A DNA stretch of 64,000 nt from an uncultured Bartonella sp. (GTDB taxonomy: Bacteria; Pseudomonadota; Alphaproteobacteria; Rhizobiales; Rhizobiaceae). Below are positions 25,611-34,879 of the stretch, one piece after another. Numbering within the stretch: position 1 is the first letter of the stretch; the number at the start of each line of letters is the position of its first letter. The notes below the pieces were generated by a model. That model ran no database searches. It saw only the letters and a program-made list of their open reading frames with translations, and was not told where the DNA came from. A program made the translations under genes and the position numbers. Where the stretch lies: contig CAMLON010000007.1 in NCBI GenBank assembly GCA_946481695.1, forward strand, positions 1 to 64,000, in the 5' to 3' direction.

Positions 25611-26276
25611 CTAGAAAGGCCACCAGCTCTTCTTGCCGGACGATTCTTTCAGTGCTTTCTTTCTCTCGCGTTCTTTTTTGGCTTCATCTTCACCTTGATC
25701 GCCGATTGGCGCAGATGCCGCCGGTTGGCGATAGCTTAATGGAGGTTCGCTCAGATATTTGCGTGTGGTGGATGAACCGCCTTGCGTTTCTTTTTTGCGG
25801 CGTAAATATTCGGCACGCTGTTCTTTGTCATTATTGACCTGCTCATTGCGGTGGATACCGTTGAGCCAGTCACTGGAACCGGTTGATTTTGTTTCTTTGC
25901 CACTATCGGGCACAATGGGTGAAACATAGTTCGGGTTATTCTGGTTGGCTGTTGCTTCATCACGCAATCTTTGGCGTTTCTGCTCGGGCGATTCCGGCCA
26001 ATCACGTGTACCAGTCTGGGCAACATTTGTCTGCGGTTGCGGGAGAACGCCTTTTGTACCGGGGGCAGGACGAACAAGTTCCGGACGCGGCTTGGTATCA
26101 ATCTGATTCCTGTTATTATTCGATCTGATGGATGCAATATTGGAAAAATCATCAACCAGCTGTTTTCCGGTTGATTTATCAGTACCATAGGTCGGACTGG
26201 AAACGCCACATCCTGTCAGCATAAGACCGGCCGTGACCATACCCGTTACAATAATTGCTACTTCGCGTTTCTTCAC
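25611..26276 (-). CDS. Uncharacterised outer-membrane-type lipoprotein
   Basis: About 221 residues from the GTG at 26276. It has a basic n-region (KKREVAII), a hydrophobic core and a lipobox LTGC (Cys about 23), then a hydrophilic, proline/asparagine-rich, probably disordered chain with RPELVRPAPGTKGVLPQPQ and a lysine-rich end KKSWWPF. The open frame extends to an ATG at 26369, but that would place 31 residues before the signal peptide. The early region faintly recalls the DUF3035/BamF lipoproteins of alphaproteobacteria; I cannot confirm this. It lies downstream of ileS on the same strand, 220 bases away, as an uncharacterised lipoprotein does in related genomes. Confidence 0.75.
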   Translation of the reverse strand: MKKREVAIIVTGMVTAGLMLTGCGVSSPTYGTDKSTGKQLVDDFSNIASIRSNNNRNQIDTKPRPELVRPAPGTKGVLPQPQTNVAQTGTRDWPESPEQKRQRLRDEATANQNNPNYVSPIVPDSGKETKSTGSSDWLNGIHRNEQVNNDKEQRAEYLRRKKETQGGSSTTRKYLSEPPLSYRQPAASAPIGDQGEDEAKKERERKKALKESSGKKSWWPF

Positions 26277-26459
26277 TGCTAATCCGTTCCCGGCTCCGCC
26301 GCCAAAAATTGCTTTTACTACTCCGCCCTCAGGCAGATAACGATACCTTTTTGCGCCACAAATTGGCACTTATAGATCAAACCCTTAGCATGAGATGAGC
26401 CTTGACGGCAATCCCCCCGGCAATAAGGAAGAATGATGAAGTCGTATGAGTTTCTGGAC

Positions 26460-26485
26460 ACTGGCAAAGCAATAGCTCTGCCAGT
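26460..26485 (-). terminator. Hairpin after ileS
   Basis: Stem ACTGGCA/TGCCAGT with an inner AGC/GCT, 13 bases past the ileS stop. There is no U-run on the minus strand, so it may be a processing or pausing structure and not a full terminator. Confidence 0.35.
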
Positions 26486-26497
26486 GCTCTTTATTTA

Positions 26498-29413
26498 TCA
26501 GATCTTTCCGAGTGCATGAAGCTCATGCAACGCTGCTGCGTCACGCGCCGATACATCCGGATATTCGGGATCACTCCCGACATCCTGGGTATAGCGCCAT
26601 GAACGGGCACATTTCTTACCGTCTGCTTTATGAAATTCCACAGCAACGCCTTTGACATCATCAAGCCGGAAAGCATCTTTCGGTGCTTCAGCATTGGTAA
26701 TGACAATATCGCTTGTGATCGATATTTCTGCCATATCCATACCTTCGACAGCTTTCAACAAATCAAGGTCGGAAATATAGACGACGGGGGCTGCTTCCAG
26801 CGAAGAACCAATATGTTTTTCAGCTCTTTCAAGTTCAAGAGCACCTGTCACGACTTTACGGACCTGACGAATTTTGCGCCAGCGCTCGTTCAATTCGTTA
26901 TCACACCAGCTATCCGGCGTTTTACGGAACTGCTCGAAGTGGACCGATTTGCTTTCCGGATGCCGTTCCAGCCAGGCTTCTTCCATTGTGAATGGAAGCA
27001 TCGGGGCAAGCCATGTGACCATGCGTTCGAATATCTCACGCACAACATGGATCGCGGATTTGCGCTTTATCGAAGAGGGCGCATCGCAATAAAGTGAGTC
27101 TTTGCGAATATCAAAATAGAAAGCAGAAAGGTCGACGATTGAAAAATCAAGCAACGCACGGGTGATGCGTTTGAAATCGAACCCGTCATAAGCCTCGTTG
27201 ACAAGCCCGTCCAGTTCATAAAGGCGATGCAACATGAACTTTTCAAGATCAGGCATATCTTGATAGGCAATGTTTTCACCTTCATCATAGGCGAGAGTAC
27301 CAAGCATCCAGCGGATGACATTGCGGAGTTTCCGATAGGAATCGACATTGGTCTGGATGATATTTCTTCCCAGACGCTGATCTTCCCAATAATCGGTTGT
27401 CATGACCCAAAGGCGCAAAATATCGGCGCCGGAAGTATTGATAACGTCTTGCGGAGCCACAGTATTTCCCAACGATTTCGACATTTTCTTGCCTTGCTCA
27501 TCGAGTGTGAAACCGTGCGTCAATATGGCGTTATAAGGTGCTCTTCCGCGCGTTCCGCAGCTTTCCAACATGGATGAATGGAACCATCCACGGTGTTGGT
27601 CGGATCCTTCAAGATAAAGGTCAGCTGGCCATTTCAGATCGGGGCGGTCTTCAAGTGTAAAGACATGTGTACAGCCCGAATCGAACCAGACATCAAGAAT
27701 GTCATGAACTGGTTGCCAATCCTCCTTTGCATGTTCACCCAGAAAACGTTCTCTGGCGCCTTCCTTGAACCAGGCGTCGGCACCTTCTTTTTCAAAAGCA
27801 TCGACAATACGCTTATTGACAGCCTCGTCTTTGAGAATTTCGCCGTTTTCCTTGACAAAAATTGCAATGGGAACTCCCCATGCACGCTGGCGCGATAATA
27901 CCCAATCGGGACGATCTTCCATCATGGCGCCGATGCGGTTTTGTCCTGCCGGTGGCACAAAACGTGTATCTTGAACGGCTTTGAGGGCGCGCTCGCGCAA
28001 TGTGGTTCCATCAGCAAGCTTCTTGTCCATGTAGACAAACCATTGTGGTGTGTTGCGGAAGATAACAGGTTTCTTGGAGCGCCAGCTATGCGGATAAGAG
28101 TGCTTGATACGTCCGCGGGCAAACAACATATCTTTTTCAATCAACAGGGCGATAACGGTTTTATTGGCATCGCCATATTTACCGTTGTCATCAATAACTC
28201 TTGAAGCACCGCCTTCGCGATCGGGGCCGAAGCCGGGAGCGTCTTTCGTGTAGTAACCGGCATCATCAACAGGGAATGGAATTGATGAATCAATGCCGAG
28301 TTCTTCCAATTTTGCTTTATTGGCAACCCATACTTCAAAGTCTTCGCGCCCGTGACTAGGCGCTGTGTGAACAAAACCCGTACCGGAATCGGCCGTTACA
28401 TGGTCACCATCAAGCAGAGGAACTTTGAATGCATAATCATTTGCAAAGCCTTTGAAGGGATGGGAAAGCAACATCGTCTCAAGCTCGGAAGGGTTCAAAG
28501 AGCGAAGCTTTCTGAAAGTCAGTTTTGCTTTTTTTGCACTTTCTTCGGCCAATGCATCAGCAAATATAAGTTTTTCACCGGGCTTCGGACCATAATCATT
28601 TTCAGCATCCACAACCTGATAAAGCCCATAAGGAATGCGCGAAGAATAGGCAACAGCACGGTTACCGGGAATTGTCCATGGAGTGGTTGTCCAAATGACA
28701 ACGAAGGCTCCCGACAAATCATCGGCTTTTGCTTTCAGCACAGGAAATTTGACCCAGATTGTGTCGGATTCAACATCGTGATACTCGACTTCGGCTTCAG
28801 CCAAGGCGGTGCGCTCGACCACCGACCACATGACAGGCTTTGAGCCTCGATAAAGCTGGTCGGACATGGCAAATTTCATCAATTCTCCGGCAATGCGTGC
28901 CTCCGAATGGAAAGCCATTGTTGTGTAAGGATTTTTGAAATCCCCGATAATACCAAGGCGTTTGAATTCGTCCGATTGGGTTTTGACCCAATGTTTAGCA
29001 AATTCCCGGCATTCCTGTCGGAATTCGTTAATCGGAATATCGTCTTTATTCTTGCCTTTTGCGCGATATTTTTCTTCGATTTTCCATTCGATGGGCAGTC
29101 CATGGCAATCCCAGCCGGGCACATAATTGGCATTATAGCCCCGCATCTGGAAGGAACGGACGATTGTATCCTTTAAAATTTTATTCAAAGCATGACCGAT
29201 ATGGATATCTCCGTTGGCATAAGGAGGGCCATCATGCAAAACGTATAGCGGTCGGTCGACAGCCTGTTTGCGCAGTGCGCTATAGAGATCCATCTCTTCC
29301 CAGCGTTTGACGATTTCCGGTTCTTTTTGCGGCAGTCCGGCGCGCATCGGAAAGTCTGTTTTGGGCAGGTAAAGGGTTTTTGAATAATCCATGGCTTGGT
29401 CTTTATTTGACAT
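26498..29413 (-). CDS. ileS: Isoleucyl-tRNA synthetase
   Basis: A 971-residue class I aminoacyl-tRNA synthetase that charges tRNA-Ile and edits misactivated valine. The HIGH motif is [13 protein letters not shown] near the N-terminus and the KMSKS motif [10 protein letters not shown] in the second half; the editing (CP1) domain is between them ([16 protein letters not shown] and the conserved [13 protein letters not shown]). The C-terminal zinc-finger of the E. coli type is not evident. The ATG at 29413 begins [32 protein letters not shown], the normal opening. A structured leader (inverted repeat) lies 48-95 bases upstream. Confidence 0.97.
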   Translation of the reverse strand: MSNKDQAMDYSKTLYLPKTDFPMRAGLPQKEPEIVKRWEEMDLYSALRKQAVDRPLYVLHDGPPYANGDIHIGHALNKILKDTIVRSFQMRGYNANYVPGWDCHGLPIEWKIEEKYRAKGKNKDDIPINEFRQECREFAKHWVKTQSDEFKRLGIIGDFKNPYTTMAFHSEARIAGELMKFAMSDQLYRGSKPVMWSVVERTALAEAEVEYHDVESDTIWVKFPVLKAKADDLSGAFVVIWTTTPWTIPGNRAVAYSSRIPYGLYQVVDAENDYGPKPGEKLIFADALAEESAKKAKLTFRKLRSLNPSELETMLLSHPFKGFANDYAFKVPLLDGDHVTADSGTGFVHTAPSHGREDFEVWVANKAKLEELGIDSSIPFPVDDAGYYTKDAPGFGPDREGGASRVIDDNGKYGDANKTVIALLIEKDMLFARGRIKHSYPHSWRSKKPVIFRNTPQWFVYMDKKLADGTTLRERALKAVQDTRFVPPAGQNRIGAMMEDRPDWVLSRQRAWGVPIAIFVKENGEILKDEAVNKRIVDAFEKEGADAWFKEGARERFLGEHAKEDWQPVHDILDVWFDSGCTHVFTLEDRPDLKWPADLYLEGSDQHRGWFHSSMLESCGTRGRAPYNAILTHGFTLDEQGKKMSKSLGNTVAPQDVINTSGADILRLWVMTTDYWEDQRLGRNIIQTNVDSYRKLRNVIRWMLGTLAYDEGENIAYQDMPDLEKFMLHRLYELDGLVNEAYDGFDFKRITRALLDFSIVDLSAFYFDIRKDSLYCDAPSSIKRKSAIHVVREIFERMVTWLAPMLPFTMEEAWLERHPESKSVHFEQFRKTPDSWCDNELNERWRKIRQVRKVVTGALELERAEKHIGSSLEAAPVVYISDLDLLKAVEGMDMAEISITSDIVITNAEAPKDAFRLDDVKGVAVEFHKADGKKCARSWRYTQDVGSDPEYPDVSARDAAALHELHALGKI

Positions 29414-29460
29414 GTTTAAAAATTCCTGTCGAACGTCATTTAATCGAAATGATTATCTCT

Positions 29461-29508
29461 CCCGATCTTTCGAACCTTTGCATTTATCAGGCAAGAGTGA
29501 AGATCGGG
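29461..29508 (-). promoter_or_regulatory. Inverted repeat in the ileS leader
   Basis: CCCGATCTT (29461-29469) is perfectly complementary to AAGATCGGG (29500-29508), with a 30-base loop that has a small secondary stem. It is 48-95 bases before the ileS ATG on the minus strand and is not followed by a U-run. It could be a leader structure or a protein-binding palindrome. Confidence 0.4.
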
Positions 29509-29603
29509 CTAATAATTCGTAACGTCAACAGTTCAGAAAAATGTGCACTCATGATGCATGGCTTTATCATGAGATGAAACAGAAAGAAAACTGAAAAATC
29601 GAC

Positions 29604-29637
29604 AAAAAGAAAAGGCCCCGTAAAATACGGAGCCTTT
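29604..29637 (-). terminator. Terminator after the left outer-membrane protein gene
   Basis: Stem AAAGGC-CCGTA/TACGG-GCCTTT (29611-29637); on the minus strand it is followed by TCTTTTTGTCG. It begins 22 bases past the stop codon. Confidence 0.85.
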
Positions 29638-29658
29638 CCAAAACAAAGTTCGTTTAAA

Positions 29659-30399
29659 TTAGAACTTGTAAGCAACACCAACGCGGAAATCGTTGGTCTT
29701 GTAGTCAACATTGTACTTGATGTTGTTCTTGCTGTAGTCTTCGTCACCGAAGTCGGTGTAACGATATTCAGCACGAAGGATGATGTGGTCTGTCATAGCA
29801 TAGTCGAAACCAGCGCCGATTGTCCAACCGACGAGTGTATCGCTATCGCTAGCTGAATAACCGGGAATTGTATTGCCGCTAGCATCTTTCATGCGGAAGT
29901 GTGAATCAACCTTGGCGTAAGCAACACCACCGGCGATGTAAGGCATCCAGCGGTCAACTGCATAACCAACGCGAGCACGTGTTGAACCGGCCCACTGTTC
30001 CTTCAGCTTACCGTTGAGGCTGAAAGCGTTATCGTTGTAAGAACGCTTGTCGCTCTCGTCCATGTCGCCCCATACCCAGTCGGTATCAGCACCGATAACA
30101 ATGTTGTTGCCGAGGTCATAGTTATAACCGGCATAAATGCCACCGATGAAGCCTGACGGATCAGGAGAGAAGCCTTGTCTACGGCTCCAGTCGCCATTTG
30201 CACCGTGGTATTTGCCCTTAAGGTCTGTATCAGACCAGGAACCGCCGATCTGGGCACCAGCATAGAAGCCGGTCCAAGAGAAAGCAGGAGCTGCAACAAC
30301 AGGAGCTGGCTCCTGATTTGCTACAACGTCAGCAGCTTGAGCTGCAGAAGCTGCTGTGAGAGCAGCTGCGGAAGCAGCAATAAGATATCTAATTTTCAT
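29659..30399 (-). CDS. Outer-membrane beta-barrel protein, Omp25/Omp31 (hemin-binding protein) family, copy 1
   Basis: A 246-residue porin-like protein. I start it at ATG 30399, which has GGAGAA seven bases upstream and gives a clean 22-residue signal peptide MKIRYLIAAS...AAQA; the open frame extends 29 codons further but without reason. The mature protein opens ADVVANQEPAPVVAAPAFSWTGFYAGAQIGGSW and ends in a C-terminal phenylalanine (VGVAYKF), both typical of the eight-stranded barrel family that includes Brucella Omp25/Omp31 and Bartonella Hbp proteins. The latter bind haemin. It is a close paralogue of the next gene, differing mainly in loop regions. Confidence 0.9.
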   Translation of the reverse strand: MKIRYLIAASAAALTAASAAQAADVVANQEPAPVVAAPAFSWTGFYAGAQIGGSWSDTDLKGKYHGANGDWSRRQGFSPDPSGFIGGIYAGYNYDLGNNIVIGADTDWVWGDMDESDKRSYNDNAFSLNGKLKEQWAGSTRARVGYAVDRWMPYIAGGVAYAKVDSHFRMKDASGNTIPGYSASDSDTLVGWTIGAGFDYAMTDHIILRAEYRYTDFGDEDYSKNNIKYNVDYKTNDFRVGVAYKF

Positions 30400-30437
30400 T
30401 TTTATTCTCCAATGCAATAAAATGCCGTCTGAACTTA

Positions 30438-30469
30438 TATAGTTTATTCGGATAAGAATTGCTGTAGCA
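30438..30469 (-). promoter_or_regulatory. Shared promoter/operator element, copy 1
   Basis: On the minus strand TGCTACAG, 16 bases, AAACTATA, ending 39 bases before the ATG at 30399. The same two blocks at nearly the same spacing and the same distance from the start precede the paralogue, so this is a conserved control element. AAACTATA probably includes the -10 box. Confidence 0.6.
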
Positions 30470-30582
30470 CGAAAGACACACCTCACAAAAACCGAAGCAA
30501 AAACCTCAATAAAATGCGAGGAGGGTTGAAAAATATGGAAAAAATGCAGGTCGCTTCGTTAAAAAAATGTCGAAAAAGCTTT

Positions 30583-30596
30583 TTGATCAGAATCAA
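30583..30596. promoter_or_regulatory. FNR-type palindrome or hairpin between the porin genes
   Basis: TTGATCAGAATCAA is a perfect match to the FNR/anaerobox consensus TTGAT-N4-ATCAA, 184 bases upstream of the left porin start. The palindrome extends outward (GCTTTT/AAAAGC), and on the minus strand TTTTTCG follows, so it could equally be a terminator-like hairpin. Confidence 0.4.
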
Positions 30597-30832
30597 AAGC
30601 GAGCTTTACGACGTCGATTCGCAAATTTTCCGTTAATTTTTCAAGGCGGCGATTTATATGCCAAATCGATTTTTGTGTCAAAGAGAAGAGATTGGGTCGG
30701 TTCTTCATGTTCAATTTTTATCGAATCAATCCGAATTTTATCAGGATATATGACGAGCTTTCTATTCAACGCGAATCTTCCGGTTTTATAGACGCCCATG
30801 ACAAAAGATAAAAAAGTCGAACAAAACAATAA

Positions 30833-30862
30833 AAAAGCCCCGCAGTTTCCTGCAGGGCTTTT
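30833..30862 (-). terminator. Terminator after the right outer-membrane protein gene
   Basis: Stem AAAAGCCC-GCAG/CTGC-GGGCTTTT with one mismatch and a 4-base loop, followed on the minus strand by TTATTGTTTTG; 20 bases past the stop at 30882. Confidence 0.88.
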
Positions 30863-30881
30863 TTCAATTCTTTAAGAAGAA

Positions 30882-31625
30882 TTAGAACTTGTAGGCAACG
30901 CCAACGCGTACGTCGTTGGTCTTGTAATCTACGTTATATTTGAAGTCTTTGTTGCCAAAGTCCTTGTCGCCAAAATCGGTGTAACGATATTCAGCACGAA
31001 GGATGATGTGGTCGGTCATGGCATAATCAACGCCGGCACCCAATGTGTAACCGGTCAAAGTCTTATTGCCACTGGCCTTGCTGTAAACGCCATCAGCATC
31101 CGAGAACTTGGCATCGGAATCGATCTTGGCATAAGCAACACCACCAGCAAAATAAGGCATCCAGCGATCCATCGAGTAACCGATGCGAGCACGGGTTGAT
31201 CCAGCCCACTTCTCTTTGATTTTGCCGCTAACTTTGAATTCGTCTTCTGTGCCTTTGAGGTAGGACTTGCTGTCGCTTTCGTCCATGTCACCCCAGATCC
31301 AGTCTGTGTCGGCACCGAGAACAATGTTGTTGCCGAGATCATAGTTGTAACCGGCATAGAGACCGCCGATGAAACCTGATGGATCAGGTGAGAAGGATTT
31401 ACCGAAGCCGGCAAAGTCTTTTGCATCGCTACGGCCTTTGATCTTCTGGTCTGTATCAGACCATGAACCACCGATTTGACCACCAGCATAGAAGCCGGTC
31501 CAGGAGAAAGCAGGAGCGGCAACAACCGGAGCCGGTTCCTGATTCATGACAACGTCAGCAGCTTGTGCGCTGGAAGCAGCGGTCAAAGCCAAAGCCGAAG
31601 CAGCAACGAGATATTTTATTTTCAT
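30882..31625 (-). CDS. Outer-membrane beta-barrel protein, Omp25/Omp31 (hemin-binding protein) family, copy 2
   Basis: A 247-residue paralogue of the gene to its left. Signal peptide MKIKYLVAASALALTAASSAQA, then ADVVMNQEPAPVVAAPAFSWTGFYAGGQ and the same closing strand VGVAYKF. The conserved parts (YAGYNYDLGNNIV, ADTDW.WGDMDESD, TRARIGY, DYAMTDHIILRAEYRYTDFGD) agree almost exactly between the copies, while the loops around residues 60-75, 110-120 and 165-180 differ, which suggests tandem duplication with loop diversification. Such proteins are major surface antigens and haemin or porin proteins in Bartonella and Brucella. Ribosome site GGAG near the ATG at 31625. Confidence 0.9.
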   Translation of the reverse strand: MKIKYLVAASALALTAASSAQAADVVMNQEPAPVVAAPAFSWTGFYAGGQIGGSWSDTDQKIKGRSDAKDFAGFGKSFSPDPSGFIGGLYAGYNYDLGNNIVLGADTDWIWGDMDESDSKSYLKGTEDEFKVSGKIKEKWAGSTRARIGYSMDRWMPYFAGGVAYAKIDSDAKFSDADGVYSKASGNKTLTGYTLGAGVDYAMTDHIILRAEYRYTDFGDKDFGNKDFKYNVDYKTNDVRVGVAYKF

Positions 31626-31664
31626 TTGTTAACTCCACGCGAAATGTATTGCGATTGAGGCCAC

Positions 31665-31695
31665 TATAGTTTGTGCGACTATAAAGTCTGTAGCA
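31665..31695 (-). promoter_or_regulatory. Shared promoter/operator element, copy 2
   Basis: Minus-strand TGCTACAG, 15 bases, AAACTATA, ending 40 bases before the ATG at 31625; the counterpart of the element at 30438-30469. Confidence 0.6.
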
Positions 31696-31769
31696 AAAAT
31701 GCCACAGCAAGTGGAATGAGCCTTTTTTTGAGCGATTTAGGCAAGAAGCTCTTCAATATGGTAAACAAA

Positions 31770-31800
31770 GTATAAAAAAACGCCGGAAAACCGGCGTTTT
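31770..31800 (-). terminator. Terminator after the ribonuclease D gene
   Basis: Perfect stem AAAACGCCGG/CCGGCGTTTT with a 4-base AAAA loop at 31777-31800; on the minus strand it runs into a further U-tract. It lies 26 bases past the stop at 31826. Confidence 0.9.
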
Positions 31801-31825
31801 GTCATTTAAAAATGTGTTTTGCGAA

Positions 31826-32446
31826 TCAACTATGGGCGAAAATATCGACTTCGGGAAAGCCAATAAGATCAAGTTCCGACCTTGACGGCAGGAATTCGAA
31901 ACACGATTTCGCCACACTCTCGCGGCCATCTCTGATGAGCCTGGCTGCAAGAATCGCTTTCAACCGGTGAAGATAAAGAACATCGGTTGCTGCATATTCG
32001 ACTTGTGCGGGAGACAGTTCATCAGCACCCCAGTCGGACGACTGCTGTTGTTTGGAAATATTGATTTCAAGAAGTTCGGCGACAAGATCCTTCAAACCAT
32101 GCCGGTCGGTATATGTGCGGGTGAGCTTCGAGGCAATTTTTGTGCAGAAAACCGGTCTTGCCATGACACCGAATGTCAGAGCCAATACGGCGAGGTCGAA
32201 ACGGCCGAAATGGAAGATTTTGGTGATGTCGGGATCTTTCAGAATCTTTACAAGATTTGGTGCCGTCTTTTGCCCCTTGGCAATCTGGATAACATCGGCA
32301 GTGCCATCTCCGGGTGAAATCTGGACGACGCAGAGCCGGTCGCGATGGGGCTGAAGCCCCAGAGTTTCAGTGTCAATGGCAACTTCCTTGACATTATAAT
32401 TTTTCAAGTCAGGCAAATCACCTTTGTGAACGCGTATTTTAGCCAT
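31826..32446 (-). CDS. Ribonuclease D-like 3'-5' exonuclease (short form)
   Basis: A 206-residue DEDDy-type exonuclease. The acidic motifs are EVAIDTETLGL (Exo I), HFGRFDLAVLAL (Exo II) and VEYAATDVLYLHRL with the tyrosine of Exo III. Full-length RNase D has C-terminal HRDC domains that are absent here; this single-domain form is normal in Rhizobiales. Proposed role: 3' end trimming of tRNA or other RNAs. ATG 32446 has AGGAC upstream and lies 10 bases after the M20 peptidase stop, so the two are probably co-transcribed. Confidence 0.9.
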   Translation of the reverse strand: MAKIRVHKGDLPDLKNYNVKEVAIDTETLGLQPHRDRLCVVQISPGDGTADVIQIAKGQKTAPNLVKILKDPDITKIFHFGRFDLAVLALTFGVMARPVFCTKIASKLTRTYTDRHGLKDLVAELLEINISKQQQSSDWGADELSPAQVEYAATDVLYLHRLKAILAARLIRDGRESVAKSCFEFLPSRSELDLIGFPEVDIFAHS

Positions 32447-32456
32447 TCTTATTGTC

Positions 32457-33839
32457 CTATTTGTTTCCCAAAGCAGCTAGAATTCTTGCCCAGGAGCGTT
32501 GGCCTTTATGGAATGATTTGAGATTGTATTTTTCATTTGGAGAATGGATGCGATCGTCGTCGAGCCCGAAACCGACAAGCAATGATTCCATACCGAGGAA
32601 AGATTGGAAATCACCGACAATCGGAATAGAGCCGCCCATGGCTGCAAGAATAGCCGGTTTGTTCCATTCTTCTGTTAGAGCTTTCTTGGCAAGTTGAACA
32701 AGGGCCGAATCATAGGCAAGGTTGATTGCTGGAGAAGCACCGTGATCTTTAAATTCAACCGAACAGTCGGCTGGAATTTGGGAACGAACATAATCACGGA
32801 ATGACTTTCTGATTTTTGCCGGATCCTGTTTGTGGACAAGTCTGAAAGAAATTTTTGCACTGGCTTTTGCTGCAATAACGGTTTTGAAGCCTTCTCCTTC
32901 GTATCCGCCGCTAATGCCATTGACCTCGGCAGTCGGTCTTGCCCATGTCATTTCAAGAACGGTGCGTCCCTTTTCGCCTGCCGGAATCGACAAGCCTACG
33001 GGTCCTAAAAACTCCTTAGGGCCACGGTTAAGTGCGTTCCACGATTTCAAAACAGCTTCCGGCGTTTCCTCAACCCCGTCATAGAACCCGTCAAGGGTTA
33101 CATGGCCATTTTCGTCGTGTAGGCCGGCGATAATTTTTGCAAGAATTTGAATAGGATTTGCCGCGGCACCACCAAAGTGGCCAGAATGAAGATCGCGATC
33201 GGCACCATGGATAATAATTTCCTCACCAACCATACCTCTTAGCGCAATAGATATGGACGGTGTATCGGCATCCCACATGGTTGTGTCGCAGACAAGTGCA
33301 TAATCGGCTTTCAATTCGTCTTTGTGAGCATGCAAAAATGGTTGTAGCGAGGGAGAGCCTGATTCCTCTTCCCCCTCGAAGAGAATGGTAACGGCAACCG
33401 GAAGGTTACCGGTTTCATTTTTAAAAGCGCGACATGCTTCGACAAAGGTCATAAGCTGTCCCTTGTCATCACCGGCACCGCGTGCGGCAATAACTTTTTC
33501 ACCATTGAGCTCTTTTATTTTCGGGTCGAATGGATCGTCTTCCCAAAGGTTGAGGGGGTCAACCGGCTGTACATCATAGTGTCCATAAAACAAAACATGG
33601 GGTGCGTCTTTTGTTGGTCCAGGATGATGGGCAACAACCATAGGATTACCGGTGGTATCGCGGCGCGAGGCTTCAAAACCGATCGATTTCAAATCGTTTA
33701 CCAGCCAATCGGCAGCTTTGCGACAATCATCTCTATATTTCGGGTCAGTCGAAATGGAGGGGATGCGCAACAATTCAAAGACATGTTGCAGACTATTATC
33801 AAGATTTAAATCAAGGCGGGATAAAACTTTGTCAAGCAT
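32457..33839 (-). CDS. M20 family dinuclear zinc dipeptidase
   Basis: A cytoplasmic metallopeptidase of about 460 residues, of the M20 (carnosinase/DapE-like dipeptidase) family. Metal ligands and catalytic residues are visible in order: FYGHYDVQPVDP (His, Asp), ARGAGDDKGQLM (bridging Asp), ILFEGEEESGSP (catalytic Glu and ligand Glu) and VCDTTMWD (Asp), with a late His expected near the end (DRIHSPNEKYN). The lid/dimerisation domain spans roughly residues 200-350. A GTG at 33848 opens the frame, but the ATG at 33839 has an AGGTG ribosome site, so I use it. Physiological substrates are not predictable. It leads a two-gene unit with the ribonuclease D gene. Confidence 0.92.
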   Translation of the reverse strand: MLDKVLSRLDLNLDNSLQHVFELLRIPSISTDPKYRDDCRKAADWLVNDLKSIGFEASRRDTTGNPMVVAHHPGPTKDAPHVLFYGHYDVQPVDPLNLWEDDPFDPKIKELNGEKVIAARGAGDDKGQLMTFVEACRAFKNETGNLPVAVTILFEGEEESGSPSLQPFLHAHKDELKADYALVCDTTMWDADTPSISIALRGMVGEEIIIHGADRDLHSGHFGGAAANPIQILAKIIAGLHDENGHVTLDGFYDGVEETPEAVLKSWNALNRGPKEFLGPVGLSIPAGEKGRTVLEMTWARPTAEVNGISGGYEGEGFKTVIAAKASAKISFRLVHKQDPAKIRKSFRDYVRSQIPADCSVEFKDHGASPAINLAYDSALVQLAKKALTEEWNKPAILAAMGGSIPIVGDFQSFLGMESLLVGFGLDDDRIHSPNEKYNLKSFHKGQRSWARILAALGNK

Positions 33840-34003
33840 GGGGTGCACCTGCAGTTAGTTGGTTGAAAAACAACTTTAAGCCTCTTAAACCGTTTTGCAA
33901 GGCGTACGCATCATTTTTGACTTGTTAGTTCTTGTCGCATCATATCCGGTACGGTTTCCGACTTTTGACTTTCTCCACCATTCTCTTGACTCTTTCCCCG
34001 ACA

Positions 34004-34879
34004 TTATCTTTGACAATGTGTGCAGTAAAAACTCGAGCGACCGGATTGGACAATTCGTTTTATAGCCTTTCCACATTGGGGGCATGGTTCCCCTTCACGG
34101 TCATAAACCGAAAAATGATGTTGGAAATAACCTAGTGAACCATCTGTATGGACATAATCGCGTAAGGAAGAACCACCTGCTTCGATTGCCTCGTTGATAA
34201 CATCGCGGATATTTTGTGCAAGAATTTCCGATTTTTGTTGCGCTGCCGCAGATTTTTTGCCGAGTGTTAACGATTTCCGTTTCGGAGAAAGGTGACTTCG
34301 CCATAAAGCCTCGCAAACATATATATTTCCAAGTCCGGCAATGATGGTCTGATCAAGAAGTGCGGCTTTAAGAGGGGCTTTTTTGTTATGCAAAACCTCG
34401 TTTAGATAGGCACCTGAAAGACCGTTTCCGGTTGGTTCGGGGCCTAAATGGGCCAATAATTTATGGTGTTCCAACTCTGCCGTTTTTGTCAAAAGCATAA
34501 AACCGAAACGGCGTGGATCATTGTAGACGGCATGCAACAACTCGCCATTCGGCGTTCTGATATCCATTTCAAAATGGTCATGTGCCGCAAGCTTGTTTTT
34601 TTCGTGATAATAGGAACCAAGCGTCGTGTTTTCAATTCGCCACGAACCGGACATGCCCAAATGGCTGATAATGGTCTCATCACTATCAAGATGGATGAGG
34701 AGATATTTTGCCCGCCGTCCGAGGCCGATAATTTCGCGCCCCGTAAGGCGGGACTGAAAATTTTCCGGAAATGGAAAACGAAGATCCGGCCGGTTTTGCT
34801 TGACGTTTATTATCTTCGCATGGGTAAAGCTTGGTTCAAGACCACGTTTTACAGTTTCAACTTCAGGAAGCTCAGGCAT
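34004..34879 (-). CDS. mutM: Formamidopyrimidine-DNA glycosylase MutM/Fpg
   Basis: A 291-residue base-excision repair enzyme that removes 8-oxoguanine and formamidopyrimidines and cleaves the abasic site. The N-terminus MPELPEVETV provides the catalytic Pro2 and Glu3. LLIHLDSDETIISHLGMSG and the helix-two-turn-helix DQTIIAGLGNIYVCEALWR are intact, and the C-terminal zinc finger CPQCGKAI...FYCTHCQR is complete. ATG 34879. In several relatives fpg sits next to ubiE; here it stands next to a long non-coding region. Confidence 0.95.
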   Translation of the reverse strand: MPELPEVETVKRGLEPSFTHAKIINVKQNRPDLRFPFPENFQSRLTGREIIGLGRRAKYLLIHLDSDETIISHLGMSGSWRIENTTLGSYYHEKNKLAAHDHFEMDIRTPNGELLHAVYNDPRRFGFMLLTKTAELEHHKLLAHLGPEPTGNGLSGAYLNEVLHNKKAPLKAALLDQTIIAGLGNIYVCEALWRSHLSPKRKSLTLGKKSAAAQQKSEILAQNIRDVINEAIEAGGSSLRDYVHTDGSLGYFQHHFSVYDREGEPCPQCGKAIKRIVQSGRSSFYCTHCQR

